A DNA stretch of 64,000 nucleotides, taken from Bacillus sp. SD088. GTDB taxonomy: Bacteria > Bacillota > Bacilli > Bacillales > Bacillaceae_C. The stretch lies in assembly GCF_017355205.1 (NCBI RefSeq), contig NZ_JADIJK010000008.1:1-64000 (forward strand), given 5' to 3'. A model generated the notes under the pieces. The model saw nothing but the letters and a program-made list of their open reading frames with translations, ran no database searches and was not told where the DNA came from. The translations under genes and the position numbers were made by a program. This document shows, in pieces, positions 54,351-62,834 of the stretch (position 1 is the first letter of the stretch; every line of letters starts with the position of its first letter).

Positions 54351-55373
54351 ATGACTACTATTTATGATATCGCTAAAAAATCAGGTTATTCCATTACAAC
54401 TGTATCTAAAGTATTAAATCATCATCCTAATGTTAGTGAGAAAGCTAAGGAAAAAGTATTAACCGCTGTCGAAGAATTAAATTATATGCCAAACTCTACT
54501 GCTAGAACGCTAGCTACAAAGAAGTCTTGGATGATCGGTGTTGTATTTAATGAACATTTAGATATCGGAATTGCCCACCCATTTTTTGGTCAGGTGATTG
54601 AAGGTGCTAAGAAACACCTTGAATTTTATAATTATGATTTATTACTAGTCTCTAGAAATCTAGACACTAAACGCTCTTATTCTGATCATTTGCTGCGTCG
54701 TGGGGTGGATGGAGTCATTGTGATCAACCTATCACCCGACGATAAGGAAGTAAAAAAAATTTATGATGCCTCCATACCGGCCGTTTATATTGATATGGCA
54801 TTAGATAATGCAAATATAGTGCAAAGTGACAATGTTCAAGGGAGTATACTAGCGGTTGATTATCTATATGAATTGGGGCATAGGAAAATTGCTCATATTG
54901 CGGGAAGTTCATCCACCTTTGTGGCTAGAGAACGAATACTAGGTTTTCAACAGGCAATGGAGAAAAATTGCTTGTCGATCCCTGATGATTATATAGTTGA
55001 TGGTGGCTACTATGCTTCTGAAGGCGGACGAAAGGCGATGGTTCAGTTGCTAGCGCATACAGAACGACCTACAGCCGTCTTTGTTTCTGGAGATTATATG
55101 GCAATTGGGGCAATGGAGGCTGTGAAGGATGCAAGATTAAGGATTCCTGAAGACATTTCAATCATAGGGTTTGATGATATTTCGGTCGCGAGGTATATTG
55201 ATCCACCTTTAACGACTGTCAGGCAAGAAAAGGAATTGATTGGCCGGCAAGCTGCTATGTTATTGCTTGATGAAATCAATGGGCTTTTAAAAGGACCTTT
55301 AGCAAGAAAGATCCCTGTTCGATTGGTCAAGCGAGGTTCTTGTATACAGATGAGTAGAATATCGACCCGATAA
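54351..55373 (+). CDS. LacI-family transcriptional regulator
   Basis: This is 340 aa from ATG 54351, after GAGGGAAG; four upstream codons are discarded. The helix-turn-helix MTTIYDIAKKSGYSITTVSKVLNHHPNVS and hinge LNYMPNSTARTLATKKS are followed by a sugar-binding sensor with GVDGVIVINLSPDD, LGHRKIAHIAGSS and IPEDISIIGFDDISVARYIDPPLTTV. It should repress the CUT1 importer that starts 185 bp downstream. The same operator occurs at both its own promoter and the importer promoter. The ligand is unknown. Confidence 0.93.
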   Translation: MTTIYDIAKKSGYSITTVSKVLNHHPNVSEKAKEKVLTAVEELNYMPNSTARTLATKKSWMIGVVFNEHLDIGIAHPFFGQVIEGAKKHLEFYNYDLLLVSRNLDTKRSYSDHLLRRGVDGVIVINLSPDDKEVKKIYDASIPAVYIDMALDNANIVQSDNVQGSILAVDYLYELGHRKIAHIAGSSSTFVARERILGFQQAMEKNCLSIPDDYIVDGGYYASEGGRKAMVQLLAHTERPTAVFVSGDYMAIGAMEAVKDARLRIPEDISIIGFDDISVARYIDPPLTTVRQEKELIGRQAAMLLLDEINGLLKGPLARKIPVRLVKRGSCIQMSRISTR

Positions 55374-55387
55374 TTGATAAACTTCCT

Positions 55388-55413
55388 CTTCTCTTTATAG
55401 AGAAGAACTTTTT
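55388..55413 (+). terminator. Terminator of the LacI gene
   Basis: CTTCTCT-TTAT-AGAGAAG (55388-55405), then AACTTTTT. Confidence 0.75.
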
Positions 55414-55444
55414 GCAAAATAATGTAAAGCGCTTTATGTATAAA
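55412..55444 (+). promoter_or_regulatory. Importer promoter with LacI operator
   Basis: TGTAAAGCGCTTTATG (55423-55438) matches the operator at 54321 in 14 of 16 positions. It lies between TTGCAA (55412-55417) and -10 candidates TATGTA (55435-55440) or TATAAA (55439-55444), so binding would exclude polymerase. Confidence 0.7.
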
Positions 55445-55558
55445 TGAAGTAGTGATTAAGTCCTGTTTATTGAAAGATATCATTGATATATCAAACTATT
55501 AAAAAAGGTTTTCTGCCTTTTTTATAGAAAATCCGCTTTCCAAAAAGGAGGAAATACA

Positions 55559-56866
55559 GTGAAGAAATTATTCATGATTGTAGCTGTAGTAAGTATGATA
55601 GCGCTATTAGGTGCTTGTTCAGGTAAAAAGGCCGATTTAACGATAACTTCTTTTACAGACGAACTACAGGATGTCATTGATGTATTTGAAGAGAAATATG
55701 ATGTAACCGTGGATTTGCAAATTATTCCAACAGAGAACTATACGACAACACTTCGTCCATCATTAGAAAGTGGAAAAGGTGCACCTGATATCTTCACTGG
55801 AGAAATTGTATATTTAAAGGATTGGGTTGAACAAGACTATTGGGAAACGTTATCTCAAGACCCTTATGATGTCCAAGACTGGGAATCAGACTATATGGAT
55901 TATGTTTTTGATTTAGGGAAGAACGAGGATGGCGAAGTCAAGGCAGTTTCTTGGCAAACAACGCCAGGGGGTATCTACTATCGTCGCAGTATTGCCAAAG
56001 AAGTGTTAGGGACTGATGACCCAGAGGAAATTGGAAAGCGCTTTTCAACAATGGAAGGATTAACGGAAGTAGCAGAGGAAATGAAAGCTAATAACTATCG
56101 TTTATTTCCTGACGAAGGTTCCATTCAACCATATACAGATGGTCAAGATCCGCAACCATGGGTAAATGAGAACAATGAATTAGTGATGACAGATGCGAGA
56201 TTATCCTATTTTGATTATGCGAAGGAATTTCGTGATAAAAAGTACACAGCTCTTGCTCCTGCCTGGTCGCCTGCTTGGTATGAATCATTTAATGGGCCAA
56301 TCAGCTACAACAAAGGTTGGGATGAAATTGAAGAAGATGAAAAGGATTCAGATAAAACAGAGGTCTTTGCTGTTTCCCTGCCAACATGGGGGTTACATTC
56401 TGTACTGAAGGAACATGCTACGGAAACTGCCGGAGATTGGGCAGTAACAAACGGGCCAACACCATATTTTCAAGGCGGAACTTGGATTGGAATGTATAAA
56501 GACTCTGATAATAAGGATTTAGCCTTTAAATTCATCGAAATGCTTGTTCACGATGAGGCCTTTTTGGAAGATTGGGTTAAGGAGACAGGCGATGTTCTTT
56601 CCTATCTTCCTGTAACAGAAAAAGTGAAAGGTGATTTCTCAGACGAGTTTTTAGCCGGACAAAACAACTATGAATTCTTCCTGGACGAAGCTGAGAAAAT
56701 TGATGCAAGTATCATTACAAAATATGATCAATCAATTGGTGATCTGTTCGGAACTGAAGTAGGTAACTATGTTGAAGGAAAAACTACCAAGGAAGATGCT
56801 ATTAAAGAGTTTTACAAGCAAGTAAAAAATGCTTATCCCGATATCAAGGTACCAGATGAAAAATAA
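55559..56866 (+). CDS. CUT1 substrate-binding lipoprotein
   Basis: This 435-aa binding protein has lipobox Cys20 (LLGA-C). The MalE-like fold includes LTITSFTDELQDVIDVFEEKYDVTVDLQIIP, GKGAPDIFTGEIVYLKDW and TYFQGGTWIGMYKDSD-like stretches (GGTWIGMYK is the clear one). GTG 55559 is the start, after AAAGGAGGAAA. It is the first gene of an importer operon under the LacI protein at 54351. No hydrolase is attached, so the substrate is open. Confidence 0.9.
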   Translation: MKKLFMIVAVVSMIALLGACSGKKADLTITSFTDELQDVIDVFEEKYDVTVDLQIIPTENYTTTLRPSLESGKGAPDIFTGEIVYLKDWVEQDYWETLSQDPYDVQDWESDYMDYVFDLGKNEDGEVKAVSWQTTPGGIYYRRSIAKEVLGTDDPEEIGKRFSTMEGLTEVAEEMKANNYRLFPDEGSIQPYTDGQDPQPWVNENNELVMTDARLSYFDYAKEFRDKKYTALAPAWSPAWYESFNGPISYNKGWDEIEEDEKDSDKTEVFAVSLPTWGLHSVLKEHATETAGDWAVTNGPTPYFQGGTWIGMYKDSDNKDLAFKFIEMLVHDEAFLEDWVKETGDVLSYLPVTEKVKGDFSDEFLAGQNNYEFFLDEAEKIDASIITKYDQSIGDLFGTEVGNYVEGKTTKEDAIKEFYKQVKNAYPDIKVPDEK

Positions 56867-56874
56867 ATCATTTT

Positions 56875-56927
56875 AAAGAGAGAGGGGAGGAAACAGGTTG
56901 ACCTGTAAAACTCCCATCTCTTTTATT
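56875..56927 (+). terminator. Intercistronic terminator-like hairpin
   Basis: AAAGAGAGAGGGGAG (56875-56889) pairs imperfectly with CTCCCATCTCTTT (56911-56923), with an inner ACAGGT/ACCTGT stem, and is followed by TTATT. It lies between binding-protein and permease genes, as at 7408. Confidence 0.6.
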
Positions 56928-56944
56928 AAGGAAGGGGAAAGAGC

Positions 56945-57838
56945 ATGATTAAGGATAATAAAAATGCATTTCTATTTATGTTCCCATTCGTTTTCGTTTT
57001 TTTAATCTTTAATATTTACCCAATTCTTTTAACCTTTTATTATAGTTTGACCGATTATACTGGTATGGGGGGAATTGGAAACGCTAATTTTATTGGAGCC
57101 GAGAATTATGCCCGTCTAATTGGTGACGGCTATTTCTATAGTGCATTAGGGAATACTCTAAAAATTTGGGGACTCAATTTTATCGTCCAAATGGGGATTG
57201 CTCTTGGTCTCGCGCTATTATTCTCTGATATTCGCTTGAAGTTAAAAGGTGTTGGCCTATTTCGTGCATTATTTTACTTACCAAATATCATTACGATCGC
57301 GTCCGTTGCCTTGCTTTTTAATATTTTATTAGATTGGAACTACGGAGCGTTAAACCAGATGTTATTAAGTTTAGGAATTATTGATTCGCCGATAAATTGG
57401 TTAAATAATCCAACATATGCACAATCCTGGGTTGCCTTAATCGGTGCATGGATGTGGTTCGGGAATTCATTCATTATTTTGCTTGCTGGAATCTCTGGGA
57501 TCTCGAAAGATTACTACGAGGCTGCTTTAATTGATGGGGCTAATTGGTGGCAATCATTTACGAATGTAACATTGCCCCAACTAAAACCAGTGTTATTGTA
57601 TGTATTGATTACCTCTATTATTGGCGGGTTACAAATTTTTGATTTACCGATGTTGTTGACAGATACCCGAGGTGCACCAGACGGAGCATTGAATACAATG
57701 GTTCTCTATTTATATAATCAATCCTTTAAGTACAATAACTTCGGTTATGGTGCAGCCATTGCCTATGGATTATTTATCATTACAGTTATTTTCTCAGCTG
57801 TTACCTTCCGTTCTATGTACCGTAAAAATGCAAGTTAG
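56945..57838 (+). CDS. CUT1 sugar ABC transporter permease (MalF-like)
   Basis: This 297-aa permease has six membrane spans; the first begins at residue 7 (AFLFMFPFVFVFLIF). The EAA loop reads YEAALIDGANWWQSF. GGAAGGGGAAAG precedes the ATG. It pairs with the next gene and, like the other CUT1 systems here, has no ATPase gene of its own. Confidence 0.9.
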   Translation: MIKDNKNAFLFMFPFVFVFLIFNIYPILLTFYYSLTDYTGMGGIGNANFIGAENYARLIGDGYFYSALGNTLKIWGLNFIVQMGIALGLALLFSDIRLKLKGVGLFRALFYLPNIITIASVALLFNILLDWNYGALNQMLLSLGIIDSPINWLNNPTYAQSWVALIGAWMWFGNSFIILLAGISGISKDYYEAALIDGANWWQSFTNVTLPQLKPVLLYVLITSIIGGLQIFDLPMLLTDTRGAPDGALNTMVLYLYNQSFKYNNFGYGAAIAYGLFIITVIFSAVTFRSMYRKNAS

Positions 57839-57849
57839 GGGTGAATTCA

Positions 57850-58677
57850 GTGAATAAAATCAAAACAGCTAAAGTCTTTATTTATGCTGCGTTAATCATC
57901 TTGTTGATCATTTGTTTTATCCCATTTTATATGATGATCATTAATGCGACAAGAACGAACTCAGAAATATTGCAAGGATTCTCAATGATTCCTGGAGCTG
58001 CTATATTAGATAACTACCAGGTTCTTACTCAATTTGTAGACGTATGGAGAGGATTTCTCAACAGTTTAATAGTTGCAATTTCGGTGACAGTATTAAACGC
58101 ATATTTCTCTGCATTAACAGCGTATGCATTTTTGGTCTATAAATTTCGTTTTAAGAATGTTATATTTGTGGCATTTATCGTCATGATGATGGTACCAGGG
58201 CAGCTAGGATTACTTGGTCTTTATGATCTTAGTAATGCATTAGGTATGCTAGACACATACTTCCCGTTAATTATTCCGGCAATTGCGGCACCATTTACTG
58301 TCTTCTTTTTCCGCCAATACATGGTGACGACAATGCCATTGTCGCTTTTAGAAGCTGGACGAATTGATGGAGCTACTGAAATTCATATGTTCCATCGAAT
58401 TGTACTGCCAATTCTTATGCCGGCGATTGCGACAATGGGAATCTTTACCTTTATTGGTTCATGGAATAACTATATTACGCCACTCGTTATTTTGCGCTCT
58501 CCAGACTTGTTTACACTGCCAGTGATGATGGGGGCGCTCCGAGGCTCACCAGTTGCTATGAATTTAGGTGCGATGTATCTAGGGATTGCTATCTCAGTTG
58601 TACCGATTATGATTGCGTTCATATTCCTTTCCCGATATATTATCAACAGTATTTCAGCTGGGGCAGTCAAAGAGTAA
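57850..58677 (+). CDS. CUT1 sugar ABC transporter permease (MalG-like)
   Basis: About 275 aa. GTG 57850 lies six bases after AGGGGTG and is preferred to GTG 57841, which falls inside that site. It has six spans, EAA loop LEAGRIDGATEIHMF and the C-terminal ISAGAVKE end. It follows its partner by 11 bp and closes the importer operon. Confidence 0.88.
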   Translation: MNKIKTAKVFIYAALIILLIICFIPFYMMIINATRTNSEILQGFSMIPGAAILDNYQVLTQFVDVWRGFLNSLIVAISVTVLNAYFSALTAYAFLVYKFRFKNVIFVAFIVMMMVPGQLGLLGLYDLSNALGMLDTYFPLIIPAIAAPFTVFFFRQYMVTTMPLSLLEAGRIDGATEIHMFHRIVLPILMPAIATMGIFTFIGSWNNYITPLVILRSPDLFTLPVMMGALRGSPVAMNLGAMYLGIAISVVPIMIAFIFLSRYIINSISAGAVKE

Positions 58678-58984
58678 TTTGTAAAAGCCTTATCTAAGTA
58701 AGTTAGTCGATTAGATAAATTCTTGTGAAATTATAAGATAGAACCTGTTTTCTCCGAAAAATACTATAAAAGCTTTTAATGTAAAGGAAGGGGCTTTGGA
58801 CGACATAATTAGTATTTTAAGCTCCAAGGACGCACGATACATTCCCATAGCAACAGGGAAATAATTGTCCAATTTTATGGGAGCAGTGCACTCGCTCGCG
58901 AAAATCCGGAGCGGGGTAAATGCCTCTAGTAGTTCGCTTTTTTGGGAAATGCTTATCCGGCCTCTTTCCTTTTTGGATGTAAAT
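58678..58984. other. Gap before the right copy of the 90-bp repeat
   Basis: No gene is visible. The stretch 58850-58960 is GC-richer (GCACTCGCTCGCGAAAATCC and GGAGCGGGG) and looks like another intergenic repeat block, but no second copy exists in the window. Confidence 0.35.
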
Positions 58985-59080
58985 TCTGAAGTAACAGATG
59001 ATAATATTGAGGATTTAGAAAAGGCTGGACAATACGGCGCCGAATTTTCGATTGAAGTCGTGAAGGCGATTGGGAAATAG
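58985..59080 (+). pseudogene. 3' fragment of the nucleosidase gene (right copy of the 90-bp direct repeat)
   Basis: Bases 58985-59074 are identical to 52973-53062. The fragment encodes SEVTDDNIEDLEKAGQ...VVKAIG and ends with its own stop (AAATAG in place of GAATAA). The upstream part of the gene is absent: codons before 58982 are unrelated. A hairpin with AGCGGA/TCCGCT (59102-59124) follows and may be the gene's original terminator. Confidence 0.88.
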
Positions 59081-59101
59081 AAGAAAACTATGTAAAACAA
59101 A

Positions 59102-59130
59102 AGCGGACCCTTGACGGATCCGCTCTTATC
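59102..59130 (+). terminator. Hairpin after the nucleosidase fragment
   Basis: AGCGGACC and GGATCCGCT (about 59102-59124) pair with a bulge, followed by CTTATCTTATTT. It can serve the plus-strand fragment and the converging MetE-like gene. Confidence 0.6.
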
Positions 59131-59162
59131 TTATTTAGTGTGGCTTCAGTAACATTAATCGT

Positions 59163-60290
59163 CTATTTACCGAACCCCCAAACCACTTCAGCTATTTCAA
59201 TAACATGTTTTATTTTATTCCACTGTTCTTCTTCTGTTAGGTTATTCGCTCCCTCTTCAGTACTTGAGAATCCACATTGTGGACTTAGAGCTAATTGGTC
59301 TAGGGAGATGGATTGACTTGCTTCTTTTATACGTTGGATAATGGCTTCTTTTTCCTCAAGCTCACCATTTTTACTTGAGATAAGTCCTAGTACAACTGTT
59401 ATATCCTTATTAGTAATCCCTTGTAATGGTTCAAATCCGCCAGAACGTTCATCATCATATTCTAAGAAGTAACTGTCATAAGGCAGTTGATCGAAAAATT
59501 TGGCCACCTGTTCATAGCCGCCTTCATAAAGGTAGGTTGATTTGAAATTTCCTTTGCACATATGAGTCGCGACGATCATATCCTCTGGTTTATCCTTTAA
59601 TGCTTCCCGAATGGTCTTTACTAACAAAGCAACAAGCTCGTCAATTTTCAGCCCACTAATTTTCTCCAAGAAATGAGGAAATTCAGGGTCCGCCAGTGCT
59701 GATAGGACCGTATCATCAAGTTGTAAATATCGGCAACCTGCTTCATAAAATTTTTGAACAGCCTCCTGATAAGCAATCGCCAAATCTTCAAACAAATCAT
59801 GAAGACTGAGGTAGAGTTCCTTTTCTTGATCACTTGGGATTCGGTATAACATTTGACTTGGAGAAGGAATCGTTACCTTGGCTAGTTGTGAACCATCTCC
59901 ATGTTCATCCACTTTCCTTTTCAAATACGCAAAATCTTGGATCATATAATGTGCTCCGAAGCGGATTTTACCCGTCACCTTGTAAGAATCGGCACTGGTC
60001 GTTTCCCCTTTAAATGCAATCCCGCCTTCTCGTTTGGTATACTCCACACCTTCTAACCCCCAGAAGAAATCATGCATAAACCAAGCTCTTCTGAATTCCC
60101 CATCTGTGATCGCTTTTAAGCCAACATCTATTTGCTTCTTTATTAACTTTTCAATTTCTTGATCCTCAACTAATCTTAAAGCCACTTGACTTAAATTCCC
60201 AGCTCGATAAGAAGCTCTGGCATCTTTCAAAGGCTCCGTTCTTAAAAAACTCCCAACATGATCCGCTTTTAAAGGTAAATGACATGCCAT
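59163..60290 (-). CDS. MetE-like (YxjG/YxjH-type) cobalamin-independent methyltransferase family protein
   Basis: This 375-aa protein matches only the C-terminal, catalytic half of MetE (about 750 aa) and has the length of B. subtilis YxjG and YxjH. Zinc-site stretches are VATHMCKGN (His and Cys) and LSPQCGFSS (Cys). HVGSFLRT opens the domain and GEFRRAWFMHDFFWGLEGVEY is typical of the YxjG group. It probably transfers a methyl group to homocysteine or a related thiol. In B. subtilis yxjG and yxjH are controlled by S-box riboswitches. The short leader here (to about 60420) shows no S-box, so control differs. Confidence 0.88.
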   Translation of the reverse strand: MACHLPLKADHVGSFLRTEPLKDARASYRAGNLSQVALRLVEDQEIEKLIKKQIDVGLKAITDGEFRRAWFMHDFFWGLEGVEYTKREGGIAFKGETTSADSYKVTGKIRFGAHYMIQDFAYLKRKVDEHGDGSQLAKVTIPSPSQMLYRIPSDQEKELYLSLHDLFEDLAIAYQEAVQKFYEAGCRYLQLDDTVLSALADPEFPHFLEKISGLKIDELVALLVKTIREALKDKPEDMIVATHMCKGNFKSTYLYEGGYEQVAKFFDQLPYDSYFLEYDDERSGGFEPLQGITNKDITVVLGLISSKNGELEEKEAIIQRIKEASQSISLDQLALSPQCGFSSTEEGANNLTEEEQWNKIKHVIEIAEVVWGFGK

Positions 60291-60480
60291 ATTATCTCAG
60301 TTCCTTTCCTAAAAAAATAAACTTCTACTGAAACCAAATTCTGCTGTACCACAAGAATAGCAGGAAAAGGTGGTATAGTATAAAACTTAATATTTATGAG
60401 GAGTGATAGCCAAAGGTTATATCAAAGTTTGTGCTGGGTTAAGGAATAATTCAAAATTTTCCTAGAATCTCTTTATCCCG

Positions 60481-60555
60481 CATTAACGGACAGTAATACC
60501 CCCACCTCAAGGCTTTAGAGAATACGGAGAAGCATAGGTGGGGGATACACTGTCC
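60481..60555. repeat. Intergenic palindromic repeat, family C, copy 2
   Basis: CCCCCACCT (60499-60507) and AGGTGGGGG (60536-60544) form its stem, with GGACAGTAA and CTGTCC at the edges. It is related to 926-986. It is the first of three repeat blocks filling 60291-61004, where no gene was found. Confidence 0.65.
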
Positions 60556-60560
60556 TAATC

Positions 60561-60706
60561 TAGTTGCAGCGCCTAGCGCCTAGCAAATTTACGATTTCTG
60601 CTTGCGTAAGTCAACATCGATTCACCCTTTGGGCTCATCGTGTTTCCTTTATCCCGTCAGAACCCTTTAAATTTGTACGTCGCTGGACAGGCGCTTCCGC
60701 TTTTTT
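60561..60706. repeat. Intergenic palindromic element, family A, copy 2
   Basis: This is a second copy of the 51655-51802 element, same orientation, with the same order of conserved words and a terminal AGCGCC...GGCGCT pairing. Confidence 0.7.
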
Positions 60707-60730
60707 GAGTAAAAGCCCGATTGGTTCAGG

Positions 60731-60840
60731 CCAACAAGATGTTGGTCACAAAGGCGTAGCGACGTATAGGATGTACTAGTGCAGACGAAGCGACAGGACG
60801 TCGCGTTTGAGTCTGCCGACAGGATGTCGCGATTTTAGCC
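60731..60840. repeat. Intergenic repeat, family B, copy 2
   Basis: GACAGGACGTCGCG and GACAGGATGTCGCG occur 27 bp apart (60792 and 60818), with GGCGTAGCGACGTATAGGAT before. It is related to 5671-5826. Confidence 0.55.
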
Positions 60841-60854
60841 TTTGATCCTCTGAA

Positions 60855-60886
60855 ATCAGTGGGGGATGAAAGAAACCCCACACTGA
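60855..60886. repeat. ATCAGTG/CACTGAT hairpin
   Basis: ATCAGTGGGGG and CCCCACACTGAT pair imperfectly around ATGAAAGAAA. It closes the repeat cluster in front of the last importer operon. Confidence 0.5.
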
Positions 60887-61004
60887 TTGAAGGTTCACTT
60901 TATTGGTGGATAAGGAAGGTGCTCCCCTGAAAGAAATAACATATAAAGAAGTTATTAAGAATAATCTTGATAACAGATAGTACTTAACTAGAAAGGAGAA
61001 TATC

Positions 61005-61925
61005 ATGATTAATAGCCAGACGGAAACAAACATTAAAACAAGTACACAAAAAGCAGGAAAAAAAAGAACGGATTCAAGTTATGTTTGGTATCTTTTTCTT
61101 ATTCCTAGTTTTTTAGGAATTTTTCTATTTATGGTCTATCCTATTCTTGAATCGCTCCGATTGAGTTTCTATCAATCTAATGGAACACTTGAAAAGTTTA
61201 TCGGTCTCTCTAATTTTAAAAATGTATTAACTTCAGGTCCTTTTTGGAACTCCGTTTGGAATACCTTTTTCATTGGTATTTTTCAAGTAATAATTACGAT
61301 TCCTTTAGGATTTATCTTTGCGTCCTTAATCAATTCTACGAAAAGATGGCAGAACCTTTTTAAAGTTGTCTATTTTTTACCTAATGTTACATCCATTGTT
61401 GCAGCTTCCATGATATTTGCTTTTGTTTTGCATCCGGATATGGGGATTGTCAACTATGCACTTGATTCATTAGGCTTGCCAACACTGGGATGGTTTTCAT
61501 CTCCTTCTACATCAAAGTGGGGAGTGATCTTACTATCTGTTTGGCATTGGATCGGCTTTGTTATTATCATCTGCCTGGCCAATTTACAGGCGATATCTAC
61601 CGAAATGTATGAAGCGGCTAAAATTGATGGCGCAAGTGGCATGCAACAGTGGCTTTTTATTACTGTACCCAATATGGCTCCTACTTTTGCGTTTTTGCTT
61701 ATCACGGGGTGGATTGGTGCTCTACAACGGTTTAACGAGGTTTATGTTTTAGGGGGAGCAAGTGGAAGCCCGGCTCGTTCTATTCAAACGATGGGGGCAT
61801 TCATTTATGAGAGGGGATTCACCGGCTTTGAGTTTGGAATTGCCTCAGCAGCCACATATATTATGTTCATTATTATATTGATCTTTACCTTTATTAATCT
61901 TAAAGTCTCGAAAATGAAATTATAA
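61005..61925 (+). CDS. CUT1 sugar ABC transporter permease (MalF-like)
   Basis: This 306-aa permease has a basic, Thr-rich cytoplasmic head of about 28 residues, then six membrane spans. EAA loop: YEAAKIDGASGMQQW. GAAAGGAGAA precedes the ATG. It is the first gene of a permease-permease-binding protein operon that runs off the window. No regulator is visible on the left; repeats fill the upstream gap. Confidence 0.9.
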   Translation: MINSQTETNIKTSTQKAGKKRTDSSYVWYLFLIPSFLGIFLFMVYPILESLRLSFYQSNGTLEKFIGLSNFKNVLTSGPFWNSVWNTFFIGIFQVIITIPLGFIFASLINSTKRWQNLFKVVYFLPNVTSIVAASMIFAFVLHPDMGIVNYALDSLGLPTLGWFSSPSTSKWGVILLSVWHWIGFVIIICLANLQAISTEMYEAAKIDGASGMQQWLFITVPNMAPTFAFLLITGWIGALQRFNEVYVLGGASGSPARSIQTMGAFIYERGFTGFEFGIASAATYIMFIIILIFTFINLKVSKMKL

Positions 61926-61943
61926 ACGAGTGAGGGAGAATAG

Positions 61944-62798
61944 ATGATCAATGCAATGTCTAATAAGAAATTGGAAAATATATCAGATTGGGTAAAATTT
62001 GCGATTTTATTAATCTTCGGTGTTTTATTAATGACTCCATTTATATGGATGGTGAGTGTTGGATTTGATCGAACGGCAAACGTTACAATGCCGTTTCCAC
62101 CACGATTAATACCGGAAGAAGTATCACCATTTAACTATGGAATTGTATTTGAAAACGGAAGATTAATTCAATCCTATATAAACTCTGGTATCGTAACAAT
62201 TAGTTCGGTGTTTATAGGTGTAGCTTCCTCCCTTTTAGCGGGATATGCCTTTTCAAAGGGGGATTTTAAAGGAAAGAAGATTCTATTTATTATTGTGCTC
62301 TGTACATTAATGATCCCAATAGAGCCACGTTTAATTCCGTTATATACATTGTTTAATAAAGTGGGGTTATTAAATACTTTTTGGCCATTGATTCTGCCAA
62401 CTTTAATTAATGGGATGCTTATTTTTCTCTGTAAGCAGTTTTTTGATCAGCTGCCAGACACATTGCGGGAGGCCGCCCAAATTGACGGTGCAGGTGAATT
62501 CAAAATTTTTTTTCGAGTGTATCTCCCTCTCGCGGGTCCAATTGCAGCAACAATGGTTATTTTGGCCTTTATTTGGAGTTGGAACGACTTTATGTGGCCG
62601 TTAGTTGTCCTAAACAATCAAAATTTACACACTGTACCCCTTTATCTAGCAAGTTTCTCTCTAGAAAATGGTACAAGTTTAGGAGGACTAACCATGGCAT
62701 TAGCGACTGTTAGTATTCTTCCAATCGTCATATTGTATCTATTTTTACAAAGATATGTAATTCAAAGTATTGCTTTAAGTGGGGTAAAAGGGGAATAG
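61944..62798 (+). CDS. CUT1 sugar ABC transporter permease (MalG-like)
   Basis: This 284-aa six-span permease has EAA loop REAAQIDGAGEFKIF and the IALSGVKGE C-terminus typical of MalG-like subunits. GAGGGAG precedes ATG 61944; a second ATG at 61956 is possible. It lies 18 bp after its partner. Confidence 0.9.
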   Translation: MINAMSNKKLENISDWVKFAILLIFGVLLMTPFIWMVSVGFDRTANVTMPFPPRLIPEEVSPFNYGIVFENGRLIQSYINSGIVTISSVFIGVASSLLAGYAFSKGDFKGKKILFIIVLCTLMIPIEPRLIPLYTLFNKVGLLNTFWPLILPTLINGMLIFLCKQFFDQLPDTLREAAQIDGAGEFKIFFRVYLPLAGPIAATMVILAFIWSWNDFMWPLVVLNNQNLHTVPLYLASFSLENGTSLGGLTMALATVSILPIVILYLFLQRYVIQSIALSGVKGE

Positions 62799-62834
62799 TT
62801 TTTTACATTTATTAAAATAAGAGGGGGAAATAAT

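Noticed and set aside
58711-59100. 129-codon minus-strand frame opposite the nucleosidase fragment
   Set aside because: It is the reverse shadow of the 90-bp repeat; the same shadow occurs opposite the intact gene.
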